Shown here: positions 14,543 through 22,715 of the stretch, piece by piece
Numbering within the stretch: position 1 is the stretch's first letter
Layout of the letters: the number at the start of each line of letters is the position of its first letter
Assembly: GCA_050014395.1 (NCBI GenBank)
Contig: JBEKDK010000006.1
Location: 3,574-67,573 of the forward strand
Direction of reading: 5' to 3'
Origin: DASPOJ01 sp050014395
GTDB taxonomy: Bacteria > Acidobacteriota > Terriglobia > Acidiferrales > UBA7541
Length of the DNA: 64,000 nt
Made by a program: the position numbers and the translations under genes
Notes under the pieces: model-generated
Database searches by the model: none
What the model was told of the DNA's origin: nothing
What the model saw: only the letters and a program-made list of their open reading frames with translations

Positions 14543-15889
14543 TCACAGCGGCCCCGCCAGCACTTCGCGCAGCTCCGTGGCGAAGCGCTCGATTTCTGTG
14601 CGCGGCATCGTTTCCGTCACGCACACCAATCCGTGTTTCGTCAGCTCGGGATACCAGCGGCCAATCGCCAGCGGCCCAACAATCTTCTCATCGAGCAGCC
14701 GGCGATTCGCCAAGCGTGCCGAGCGCGGCAATTCGATGACGAATTCGTTGAACGTCGGCGCGCTGAATGGCAGACGCACGCGTGGCACGCGCCCGATTTC
14801 CTCGGCGGCGAATCGCGCTTTCGCCAGATTCTGCAACGCTAGTTCGCGCAGGCCTTCTTTGCCAAGCAGGCAAAGGTGCACGGTCGCGGCCAACGCGCAC
14901 AACGCTTGGTTCGTGCAAATGTTCGACGTGGCTTTCTCGCGGCGAATGTGTTGTTCGCGCGTCGCCAGCGTCAGCACGAAGCCGCGCCGCCCCGTCGCGT
15001 CGGTTGTTTGTCCCGCCAAGCGCCCCGGCATCTGGCGCACGAATCGTTCACGCGTGGCGATCACTCCGGCGTACGGCCCGCCGAAGCTGGGCGCCATGCC
15101 GAAGCTTTGCGTCTCGAGCGCCACGATGTCGGCTTCGGCCGGCGGCCGCACCACGCCAAGCGAAACCGCTTCGGTGATCGCGACGACCAGCAGCGCTTTG
15201 CGCGCGTGCGCCATCTCGGCAAGCTCGGGAATTTCTTCGAGCACGCCGAAAAAATTGGGCGATTGCACGATCACCGCGGCGCATTCGTCGTTCAGCGCCG
15301 CGCCCAAGCGCTCCCTATCGATTTGCCCCGATGGGCTGTACGGAATTTCGTCGGCCGTCAGCCCGATGTGCCGGCCGTATGTTGCCAGCACCTCGCGATA
15401 TTCGGGATGCAGCGTGCGCGCCACCAGCAATCGCCGCCGCCCTGTGAGCCGCGCGGCCATCAGCGCCGCCTCCGTGGTTGCCGTCGAGCCATCCCACATC
15501 GAAGCGTTGGCGACTTCTTGGCCCGTGAGCTGGCACACCAGCGTTTGGAATTCAAAAATAGCTTGCAGCGTGCCCTGGCTGATTTCGGCTTGGTACGGCG
15601 TGTACGACGTCAAGAATTCGCCGCGCTGCAAAATCGCGTCGGTGACCACCGATCGCAGATGGTTGTACACGCCGCCGCCCAGGAAGCTGGTGTACCCCAG
15701 CGAAGTTTCCTCCGCGCGCGCGCGAAACCACGCAATGATTTCGGCCTCCGACAGCGGCCCCGGCAGATCCAGCGGGCGATCCAGCCGCAACGCGGCGGGA
15801 ATCGATGCGAATAATTCTTCGATGGAGCCGGCGCCGATGCTTGCCAACATCTCTTGGCGCTCGGATGGACTCTTCGGAAGATAGCGCAT
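14543..15889 (-). CDS. gcvPA: Glycine dehydrogenase (decarboxylating) subunit 1
   Basis: N-terminal half of the split P-protein, 448 aa, usual length; forms the alpha2beta2 enzyme with GcvPB. Typical motifs: MRYLPKSPSERQEML start, FLGGGVYNHL, SYTPYQAEISQGTLQ and ATSNICTNQALCAL. Its ATG overlaps the last base of the gcvH stop region (both at 15889), showing tight translational coupling. Confidence 0.97.
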   Translation of the reverse strand: MRYLPKSPSERQEMLASIGAGSIEELFASIPAALRLDRPLDLPGPLSEAEIIAWFRARAEETSLGYTSFLGGGVYNHLRSVVTDAILQRGEFLTSYTPYQAEISQGTLQAIFEFQTLVCQLTGQEVANASMWDGSTATTEAALMAARLTGRRRLLVARTLHPEYREVLATYGRHIGLTADEIPYSPSGQIDRERLGAALNDECAAVIVQSPNFFGVLEEIPELAEMAHARKALLVVAITEAVSLGVVRPPAEADIVALETQSFGMAPSFGGPYAGVIATRERFVRQMPGRLAGQTTDATGRRGFVLTLATREQHIRREKATSNICTNQALCALAATVHLCLLGKEGLRELALQNLAKARFAAEEIGRVPRVRLPFSAPTFNEFVIELPRSARLANRRLLDEKIVGPLAIGRWYPELTKHGLVCVTETMPRTEIERFATELREVLAGPL

Positions 15890-16287
15890 CAGGCGGAGGA
15901 ATCTTTCTCGGCGACGAACGCCTGGTAGGCCGCCGCGTCAAGCAGCGTGGAAACTTCGGTGGCGTCTGCGAGCTTCATGCGCACCAGCCACGCCGCGCCG
16001 TGCGGATCTTGATTGATTTTTTCCGGAGCGTTGGCCAGTTCCGAATTAATTTCGACGACGCTGCCCGAAACCGGCGCGTAAATATCGCTCATCGTCTTCA
16101 CGGATTCCACGGAGCCGAGCGTTTGTCCTGCCTTCAGCGCCGTGCCGACTTCCGGCATGCCGACGAAAACGACGTCGCCCAATTCATGCTGAGCGTAGTC
16201 GGTGATCCCAATCGTGGCGATATCGTCCTTAACCGAAACCCATTCGTGTTCGCGTGTGTAGCGATAGTCGGTTGGATACGTCGCCAT
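15889..16287 (-). CDS. gcvH: Glycine cleavage system H protein
   Basis: Lipoyl carrier shuttling the aminomethyl group between P, T and L proteins; 132 aa. The lipoylated lysine is K64 in ESVKTMSD, within the expected hammerhead fold; N-terminal YTREHEWV is typical. ATG 16287, 25 nt after the gcvT stop. No lipoylation enzymes or L-protein gene (lpd) lie in this window. Confidence 0.97.
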   Translation of the reverse strand: MATYPTDYRYTREHEWVSVKDDIATIGITDYAQHELGDVVFVGMPEVGTALKAGQTLGSVESVKTMSDIYAPVSGSVVEINSELANAPEKINQDPHGAAWLVRMKLADATEVSTLLDAAAYQAFVAEKDSSA

Positions 16288-16312
16288 GTTTTCTCTCGCT
16301 CCTGGTGTTCGT

Positions 16313-17422
16313 TTACTTCCCGCGCTTGTAAAACGGCAGCGGCACGATTTGCGCCGGCGCGCGCGTGCCGCGAATATCGATTTCGATCCGCGTGCCCGCC
16401 GCGCGCGCAGCTAGCGGCACATACGCCATGCCGATATTCTTCTTCAAGAACGGCGCCGGCGAACCGCTGGTGACGCGGCCGACCACAACGCCGTCATGCG
16501 AAACGCCGCACGCATCGCGCGCGATTTGCCGGTCGCTCATCTCGAAACCAACCAGGACTCGTTCGATCCCGCGCGCTTTCTGATCCACTAATGCTTGGCG
16601 TCCGACGAAATCGCCTTTATCCAGTTTGCAGATCCAGCCGAGATCCGCTTCCCACACCGTCGTCGTCTCATCGAGTTCGTGGCCGTACAGCCGCATGCCG
16701 GCTTCCAGGCGCAAAGTGTTTCGCGCGCCCAATCCACACGGTTTGATTCCGGCCGATTGTCCGGCGTCCAGCAGCGCGGCCCACAGCGTTTCGGAATGCT
16801 CGGGCGCGAGATACAGCTCGAAGCCGTCCTCACCCGTGTATCCCGTGCGCGCAATCAGGCATCGCGCGCCGCTCACGTCGCCGAACGCGAATTGATAATA
16901 GCGCAGCGCGCCGAGTTGTGTCGCCGTCAGGCGCGAAAGAATCTCGAGCGCCTTCGGCCCTTGCAGCGCGAGTTGCGAATAGCGCGGTCCCGCATTTTCC
17001 AGCTCGGCCGCGAATTGATTGTGCGCGCGAATGTACTCGAAATCGCCATCCTGATTTCCGGCGTTCACGCACAGCAGATAATGCGATCTGGAAATGCGGT
17101 GCACCAGCAGATCGTCAACGAATCCGCCGCGATCATTAAGCAATCCGGAATATTGCGCGTGCCCGTCGGCGAGCTTCGCCGCATTGTTCGACGTGACCGA
17201 TTGCACCAGCGCCAGCGCGCCGCCGCCACGCACTTCAATTTCGCCCATGTGGCTCACGTCGAACAATCCGGCGGCCGTTCGCGTGGCCATGTGTTCGGAA
17301 ATGATGCCCGAATATTCGATCGGCATGTCCCATCCGCCGAAATTCACCATCTTGGCGCCCAGGCGGCGATGCGTGGAATTCAGAGCAGTCTTTCGGAGTT
17401 GAGTGGTTGGCGGCGCGGTCAC
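16313..17422 (-). CDS. gcvT: Glycine cleavage system T protein (aminomethyltransferase)
   Basis: Transfers the methylene group from GcvH-bound aminomethyl to tetrahydrofolate and releases ammonia; about 369 aa. Family motifs: FGGWDMPIEYSG, GLFDVSHMGEIEV, TGYTGEDGFELY and GLGARNTLRLEAGM. A longer frame reaches TTG 17458, but that codon falls at the predicted transcription start; GTG 17422 gives a leader of about 34 nt and a normal N-terminus (VTAPPTTQLRKTAL), so it is preferred. First gene of the operon. No glycine riboswitch was recognised upstream. Confidence 0.93.
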   Translation of the reverse strand: MTAPPTTQLRKTALNSTHRRLGAKMVNFGGWDMPIEYSGIISEHMATRTAAGLFDVSHMGEIEVRGGGALALVQSVTSNNAAKLADGHAQYSGLLNDRGGFVDDLLVHRISRSHYLLCVNAGNQDGDFEYIRAHNQFAAELENAGPRYSQLALQGPKALEILSRLTATQLGALRYYQFAFGDVSGARCLIARTGYTGEDGFELYLAPEHSETLWAALLDAGQSAGIKPCGLGARNTLRLEAGMRLYGHELDETTTVWEADLGWICKLDKGDFVGRQALVDQKARGIERVLVGFEMSDRQIARDACGVSHDGVVVGRVTSGSPAPFLKKNIGMAYVPLAARAAGTRIEIDIRGTRAPAQIVPLPFYKRGK

Positions 17423-17462
17423 GCTGCGATCCAATCTCACAGAGAAAATCGCGAGCAAATCG

Positions 17463-17492
17463 AACGTAGCATGTGCCGCAAACGAGTGTCAA
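17463..17492 (-). promoter_or_regulatory. Predicted promoter of the gcv operon
   Basis: Minus strand TTGACA (17487-17492), 18-nt spacer and TACGTT (17463-17468). The -35 is perfect and the -10 weak, suggesting an activated promoter. Divergent from the promoter at 17578-17606. Confidence 0.5.
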
Positions 17493-17577
17493 GGCGCCGC
17501 ACGGTTGCTGAATTCTAGAATCCCCGCGGATATGTCGAGCGAGTCGGCGGAGCGAGTCACGTTTGGGACACGCTGTG

Positions 17578-17606
17578 TTGTCCCTGCGGCGGGCGGAGAT
17601 TATAGT
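17578..17606 (+). promoter_or_regulatory. Predicted promoter of the small Cys-rich gene
   Basis: TTGTCC (17578-17583), 17-nt spacer, TATAGT (17601-17606), ending 16 nt before ATG 17623; the transcript leader would be about 10 nt and contain the SD AGAGGCGG. Confidence 0.55.
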
Positions 17607-17622
17607 AAACGCAGAGGCGGCC

Positions 17623-17799
17623 ATGGCCGACACAGTCTGCGCGTCCTGTGAAAAAACGGAGCAAGAGTGCAAGTGCGATCGGTACTGCTGCTATTGCCAA
17701 GGGCAGGAAAACATACGCCTTGCCGCCGACGGTCAATATTATTGCCCGGATTGCCGCGAGGCCTGCGAAGTGCCGCTGGCAACGGGCGGCGCTTCCTGA
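17623..17799 (+). CDS. Small Cys-rich putative zinc protein
   Basis: A 58-aa protein with ten cysteines in the pattern CASC, CKC, CCYC, CPDC and a last CE; YYCPDC is zinc-ribbon-like. No membrane or signal segment, so a cytosolic zinc-binding protein is likely. ATG 17623 is supported by AGAGGCGG and the promoter; the 20 upstream in-frame residues precede the promoter. Divergent from gcvT. Family not recognised. Confidence 0.75.
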   Translation: MADTVCASCEKTEQECKCDRYCCYCQGQENIRLAADGQYYCPDCREACEVPLATGGAS

Positions 17800-17870
17800 A
17801 TCGCGTTCAGCGTTTTTCGTCCGCCGCGGCGGATTCCGGCCAGAGGTAATTTCGCTCGAACAATTTCCAG

Positions 17871-18896
17871 TTACATTCCAATCGCGAAAGTGTTGCGGCG
17901 AATCAGCGCGATCACCTGATCATTGCTGAGGCTCAGGCGAATGTCGAGGCGATCGCCGTTGGGCGAAACCTCGGTTTGATCGAACATCTGCGCGAGGTCC
18001 GGATTGGTCTGTTGCGCCTGATATTTTTGGAGCAGTAAGCCCGCTTGCAGCAGCCCCGCGAACGTGTTGGCCGCGTCGGCCGTTGCGCACACTGCCTGGA
18101 AATGGACTTGGATGCCGGAGCTGGCGTCAAACGTGATGATCAGCGATTTCAATTGCGCGATCACCTGCGCCGCTTGCGGAAATTGCGACGCGCCGGCCGC
18201 CAGTTGCTGAATCGCCAGGCGCGTGTATGCGGGATCGAGCACGGCCCAGACGAGTCCGCTGCCGTTCGCTTCACTCACCAGCGGAGCGAGATCGCTATTC
18301 GTCATCACGCCTTCGGCTTCGCCGTAGCGCACGGCGATCAACTGCTCCAGCTGCTTGCGCTGGCCGAACGCGGCGGTATTGGCGTCAAGAAAAAAGAAGA
18401 ACAGATCGCCCGGTCCGCTGCCTGAGCCGAACGCGTAGAGATTGAAGTCGTGAATCTTCACGCTCGCCAATTTCTTCGATTGAAAGTAGGCCTCGGTCAC
18501 ATCGGGCTGGAATTGTCCGAGCGCCACGCCCACCACCTCTTCGCCGGACGGCACCGACGTGGCCGTTGCATTGGCCGGCATGCTGGGCACCATCGCCCAC
18601 GTCAATTCCTCGACCTGCGAATCCGGATCGATACCCGCCGATTTCAGAAATGCCTCGAATTGCTTGAAGCGCGCCGGCAACATTTGTTCTTTCAACGACT
18701 CGAACCACGGATATTGCCGCGCGGCTTTCAAATTGGCGTAGGCGATTTCCCCCGCGTTCTTGGGAAACATGGAGATGATGTCACTGTTCACCGGACTGGC
18801 CGCGGCCGGCGCGGGCGCGAGCGCGAGCACCAGCGTCGCGAGGCACCCGGCTGCTGCGGTCCATAGAATGCTGCGGTGGGTTCTAATCTTGGTCAT
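17871..18896 (-). CDS. Secreted protein of unknown function
   Basis: About 341 aa with a clear signal peptide (ILWTAAAGCLATLVLALAPAPAAAS, cleavage after AAA). The mature part begins with FPKNAGEIAYANLKAARQYPWF and ends with a repeated SNDQVIALIRRN helix. The arrangement resembles acidobacterial periplasmic proteins annotated only as hypothetical. ATG 18896 is preferred to ATG 18908 because GAGGAA lies six nt before it. It follows the ftcD gene (same strand) after about 120 nt and may share its transcript. Confidence 0.75.
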   Translation of the reverse strand: MTKIRTHRSILWTAAAGCLATLVLALAPAPAAASPVNSDIISMFPKNAGEIAYANLKAARQYPWFESLKEQMLPARFKQFEAFLKSAGIDPDSQVEELTWAMVPSMPANATATSVPSGEEVVGVALGQFQPDVTEAYFQSKKLASVKIHDFNLYAFGSGSGPGDLFFFFLDANTAAFGQRKQLEQLIAVRYGEAEGVMTNSDLAPLVSEANGSGLVWAVLDPAYTRLAIQQLAAGASQFPQAAQVIAQLKSLIITFDASSGIQVHFQAVCATADAANTFAGLLQAGLLLQKYQAQQTNPDLAQMFDQTEVSPNGDRLDIRLSLSNDQVIALIRRNTFAIGM

Positions 18897-19018
18897 TGAG
18901 TTCCTCATGAGCTTCTTTCAAAGCGCTCTTTCTGAAAGGGGGGTCGCATTCGAGTATAGAGCTATAGACGGCGGGAATGGTGATTCGAGTTGTCCGGTGT
19001 GTTCTTTTCTGGAAATCG

Positions 19019-19924
19019 CTATGTGGCGCGCGCGGCGGCCAGACGATCCTCCAAGATTTTCGCGATGACGGAATTTTCGAGCTTTAAATCGAAGTCGCCA
19101 ATCATCGCGATGGCTTTGCGCGGCGCCAAGCCGACGATTTCGCTGCCGACGATCCGGCAGCCGCTGCGTTCGGCTTCGCGCTCGACGGCGCGAAAAACGA
19201 GATCGAGAGGCGTTTTCTCGAAATCGGTGAGATTCATCGAGACTTGCGTTAGCCCGCGCGAAGGGAGCGCCACGCCCATGGCCTTCAGGTTAGGCAAGCC
19301 GCCGCTTGAGGTGCGCACGGCGCGCGCAATCCGCTGCGCAACGGAGAGATCGGTTGTCGCGAGATTGATGTTGAAAGCGATCAAAAAGTTTCGGACGCCG
19401 ACGGCGATCGCACCGGCAGTGGGGTGCATCTTCGGATCGCCGACGTCGGGCGCGCGCTCCGGATTACGCGGGAAATCAGTTTCGAGCAGGGCTTCAAATC
19501 CGCCGCTGCGGATTTTGTCCAGGCGCGCATGGCCGGGGCGCAACGCCGCAGCTTCATAGAAATAAACGGGGATGCGATGCCGCTTCCAAATCTCCTGGCC
19601 GACGCGGTGCGCAATCTCGATGCAATCGAAGATGGTGCAACCTTCCAGGGGAACGAACGGCACCACGTCCGTGGCGCCCAGGCGCGGATGCACGCCGGAG
19701 TGGTGCGTCAAGTCGATCAGTTGCGCCGCGCGACCCACGCTGCGAATCGCGGCCTCGGCGACGGCGTCAGGTTCGCCGGCGAGCGTGATGACGGTGCGAT
19801 TGTGATCGGCATCGCTATGACGATCGAGCAGCCAGACGCCGCGGATCGCGGCGGCGATGGCGTCAATTTTGGCGAGATCGCGCCCTTCGGAAAAATTCGG
19901 CACGCATTCGATCAGGCGTTCCAT
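19019..19924 (-). CDS. ftcD: Glutamate formimidoyltransferase
   Basis: About 301 aa; the formiminotransferase part of FtcD, without the cyclodeaminase domain. Transfers the formimino group of N-formimino-glutamate to tetrahydrofolate at the end of histidine breakdown. Motifs: IECVPNFSEGRD at the N-terminus, HHSGVHPRLGATDVVPFVP with the catalytic histidine, and VGVRNFLIAFNINLAT. Start ATG 19924 fits the family N-terminus (MERLIECVPN); the upstream extension does not. The urocanase-like gene at 21078 supports a histidine-use context, but hutH and hutI are absent here. Confidence 0.92.
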   Translation of the reverse strand: MERLIECVPNFSEGRDLAKIDAIAAAIRGVWLLDRHSDADHNRTVITLAGEPDAVAEAAIRSVGRAAQLIDLTHHSGVHPRLGATDVVPFVPLEGCTIFDCIEIAHRVGQEIWKRHRIPVYFYEAAALRPGHARLDKIRSGGFEALLETDFPRNPERAPDVGDPKMHPTAGAIAVGVRNFLIAFNINLATTDLSVAQRIARAVRTSSGGLPNLKAMGVALPSRGLTQVSMNLTDFEKTPLDLVFRAVEREAERSGCRIVGSEIVGLAPRKAIAMIGDFDLKLENSVIAKILEDRLAAARAT

Positions 19925-20035
19925 GATCCAATGGAACGATAGTAGAGAATTTTCGAGCGCGCGGCTACGCCCAGCACGGCGAGGCAGCGAACTCGCCACT
20001 TGGATTGCGCCGCTACGCAAATTTCGCCGTTCGGG

Positions 20036-20938
20036 TTAGGCGGAAACGGTAGCGCCGCGAAACGCCGGCGCGAACACTTCGGCCGCAAAAGTTTCAAACG
20101 AAGTCGGCGTAGTGTTCGCGGCGGTGCGCGGCTCTTCGTGTTTCATCACGCCGGAGCCGATGCTCAGGCTCATTTCCGCAAACAGCTCCGCCAGATTTGC
20201 GGAAAAGCCGGCCTGCTGCAGGCCCGCTGTGAACATCGGAACGGGCGCCTCCGTGTAGGCGAGGCCGGGCTTGCCGATTGCGGCGCCGATAATTTTTGCG
20301 GCTTCGTTCATCGAAAGGTCGCGCTGTCCCAGAAGTTCTCGCGTGGATTTGCCGGTGAAATCTCGGCGTACCAGAAGCTCCGCGGCGGCGGCTCCAATAT
20401 CCTTTGTGGCAATCTGCGCGAACGGAGTGCTGGCTTTGATGACGCCGGCCATGTTGCCAAACCTTTGAATGATGGAAATTTGCGCCAGGTTGTTTTCCAT
20501 GAAAGCGCCGGGCCGCAGATGCACGACGTTGAGATGCGGAATCGTATTGATCCTCTCTTCCATTCGGTGCAAGCCCAGTACCGGTCCGGAGCCTGACGTG
20601 AGATTTGCGCCGACGCTGCTAAGCGTGACCGCGTACTTCACGCCAGAGGCTTTGATCGCGGCGACATACGCTTCGGACACGCGATCGTAGTGCGCGATCA
20701 CGTCCGGGGTGTTGATGTCCCGGGGCACGAGGAGATAAACGGCGTCCGCTCCGGTGAAGGCCTTCGTCAGAGCCTGCACATCGAGGACGTCCGCGGGAAA
20801 GGCTTCCGCGCCCTTGGCGGCCAGCGGCGCAAGCTTCGGGGCGTTGCGGCCCAGCACGCGCACTTTTTGTCCGCGCGAAAGAAGAGATTCCGCTACGACG
20901 CGGCCGGTGTTGCCTGTGGCTCCTGTGATCACGAACAT
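20036..20938 (-). CDS. NmrA-like NAD(P)-binding protein
   Basis: A 300-aa atypical short-chain dehydrogenase/NmrA-type Rossmann protein. The N-terminal GATGNTGRVV is the dinucleotide-binding loop, followed by RVLGRN for the NADP phosphate. It may be an NAD(P)H quinone oxidoreductase-like enzyme or a redox sensor; the substrate cannot be told. It lies between ftcD and hutU on the same strand but has no known role in histidine breakdown. ATG 20938 with AAGGAGAA upstream (minus strand). Confidence 0.8.
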   Translation of the reverse strand: MFVITGATGNTGRVVAESLLSRGQKVRVLGRNAPKLAPLAAKGAEAFPADVLDVQALTKAFTGADAVYLLVPRDINTPDVIAHYDRVSEAYVAAIKASGVKYAVTLSSVGANLTSGSGPVLGLHRMEERINTIPHLNVVHLRPGAFMENNLAQISIIQRFGNMAGVIKASTPFAQIATKDIGAAAAELLVRRDFTGKSTRELLGQRDLSMNEAAKIIGAAIGKPGLAYTEAPVPMFTAGLQQAGFSANLAELFAEMSLSIGSGVMKHEEPRTAANTTPTSFETFAAEVFAPAFRGATVSA

Positions 20939-21077
20939 TGAATTCTCCTTCTGCTGGTTTGTCGGTGGTTGATCGTCCGAATGATTCGATGCGCGGGGAT
21001 GCGCGAAGGTACCGGGATATCGGGGAAATTTTCTCGCGCGACCTCAGGGTGATGGACTGCGGGGCGCCGCGGCGCTG

Positions 21078-22673
21078 TTAACGGTTCATTACAAGCTCGA
21101 TACGTGCGGCAGCTGCGGGCGTGCCGTCGGCGGCGATGGCCGTGGCTCGGCCTTGAGTCGTAGCCCAGGAGGCGCCGCGTGCACCATCGAGAATAGCCTG
21201 CACGCGTGATGAAATCGCGCCGCCGGCGGATTCCATGAGCGGTGGCTCGCTGGATTCGCCCGCGGGCTCGGCGCCGGGGCCGCACTCCAGAAAATCGCGG
21301 CCAAGCACGACGGGCGCGCGCAATTCGCCGCGCGCGACGAGATCGTTCACGGCGACGCACAATCGGGCGCGCTTCGAGACAGGGATCCAGCAAACTCGCG
21401 CGGGCAAGCCCTGGGACCTAACGTGTTTTTGCGCGAGCGGCAGCCAGGTATGAAGACGTTCGTCGTCAGGAAATATTTCGAGTGCGAGGCGATCGATGCG
21501 ATCGATGTCCGCGAGTTCGCCCGAAAGCGCAATCCATCGAAGCGGCGCACGATTTTCAGTTAGCGCAGTTGCGAGGCACGTCTCCGCGAACCCGGTCACG
21601 GTATCCGCGCCTTCGACGCCGGCGTCGCGTGCGCGCGCGAAAAGTTGGTTGCCGAAATCGAAGAGGATCGCGCCGAGCGTGCGCAGCTCAAGCATCGCGG
21701 GCACTTGCGTCGAGATCGAGTCGAGCGATCTGCGCCGCGCTTCCGCCGGATCGCGGCGACGCAACTCGGCGGCCTGCGCCAAATCCAAACTTTGCGGCCA
21801 ATAGCCACACAACGGATCGTGCGCGGCGGTGCGATCGGTAAGCAGATCGGGCACAACGCCGCGCTGCGCGAGTTCGCGCATCACATCTGCCGCGTTGCCG
21901 ACCAGGCCGACCGAGCGCGCGGCGCGTTGGCGCACGGCATTCTTGAGAATGCGCAGCGCTTCGTCGAGCGATGTCACCATCACGTCGCAGTAGCCGCCCT
22001 TTACGCGTCGCTTGATGCGCGCGGGGTCGGCGTCGATGCCCAGAAACGCCGCGCCGTTCAGTTGCGCGGCGAGCGGCTGCGCACCGCCCCGGCCGCCCAT
22101 GCCGGCAGAGACAACCAGGCGGCCGGCAAGATCGCCGCCGAAGTGGCGCTGGGCCGCGGCGCGAAACGTTTCGTAAGTTTCTTCGAGCGAGCCTTGCGTG
22201 CCGACGTACATCCAGCTTGCCGCGGTTGTCTTCGCGTCAATCAGAACGCGAGGCGCGGCGACGCTTGTGCGCAAGATTCGTGCCAATCTTCCCGATTGCG
22301 CGAGAAGTGTCTGATTGTTTTCGAGCGACTTCAACGCTTCGGCGATGGCGAAGTACGCAGCCCAATCTTGCACGGGCTGACGCGCGGCGCCGCACGGACC
22401 CGGGTCGTCGAAGAATTCGGCGCGCTCGGCGATATCCGGGTCGAGCGAATTCATCAACACGCGCAGCGCCGCTTCCTGGTCCCAACCCTTGCAGGAAAGT
22501 CGCGTTCCGCGCGGCGAGCGGACGACGGCTCTTTTCGGAGAAGTCGAATTGGGCGGTTCGGATGGCACAGGGATTGGTTCTCGGGCAGCCTTTCTGCGCA
22601 GCCATTCTAGTCTATGACGGAAACCGTGCGGAAGCGCATTGCCCGGCGCGCCCGGCGATTCGCGTTCCTCCAT
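21078..22673 (-). CDS. hutU: Divergent, shortened urocanate hydratase-like protein
   Basis: Clear urocanase similarity: PRGTRLSCKGWDQEAALR, NNQTLLAQSG, SWMYVGTQG, AGMGGRGGAQPLA, TDRTAAHDPLCGY and the signature GLPARVCW with the active-site cysteine. From memory of canonical enzymes, two conserved blocks are missing: about 27 residues before SWMYVGTQG, and the GGGVGxGxSxHAG segment near the C-terminus with most of what follows. The recognisable core is about 480 aa against about 555. Activity is doubtful. The start is uncertain: ATG 22673 or GTG 22568; neither has a good SD. Divergent from the acyl-CoA synthetase gene. Confidence 0.7.
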   Translation of the reverse strand: MEERESPGAPGNALPHGFRHRLEWLRRKAAREPIPVPSEPPNSTSPKRAVVRSPRGTRLSCKGWDQEAALRVLMNSLDPDIAERAEFFDDPGPCGAARQPVQDWAAYFAIAEALKSLENNQTLLAQSGRLARILRTSVAAPRVLIDAKTTAASWMYVGTQGSLEETYETFRAAAQRHFGGDLAGRLVVSAGMGGRGGAQPLAAQLNGAAFLGIDADPARIKRRVKGGYCDVMVTSLDEALRILKNAVRQRAARSVGLVGNAADVMRELAQRGVVPDLLTDRTAAHDPLCGYWPQSLDLAQAAELRRRDPAEARRRSLDSISTQVPAMLELRTLGAILFDFGNQLFARARDAGVEGADTVTGFAETCLATALTENRAPLRWIALSGELADIDRIDRLALEIFPDDERLHTWLPLAQKHVRSQGLPARVCWIPVSKRARLCVAVNDLVARGELRAPVVLGRDFLECGPGAEPAGESSEPPLMESAGGAISSRVQAILDGARGASWATTQGRATAIAADGTPAAAARIELVMNR

Positions 22674-22715
22674 TGCATCGGCGGCGCGGCATCCTGTAGA
22701 GTTCGGCGTTTGAGC

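Noticed and set aside
13369..14739. 456-codon plus-strand frame opposite gcvPB/gcvPA
   Set aside because: Composition is His/Arg-rich shadow of a high-GC gene; the minus strand encodes clear GcvP motifs.
17423..17622. Glycine riboswitch before gcvT
   Set aside because: No tandem aptamer-like conserved core was visible; predicted leader is only about 34 nt.
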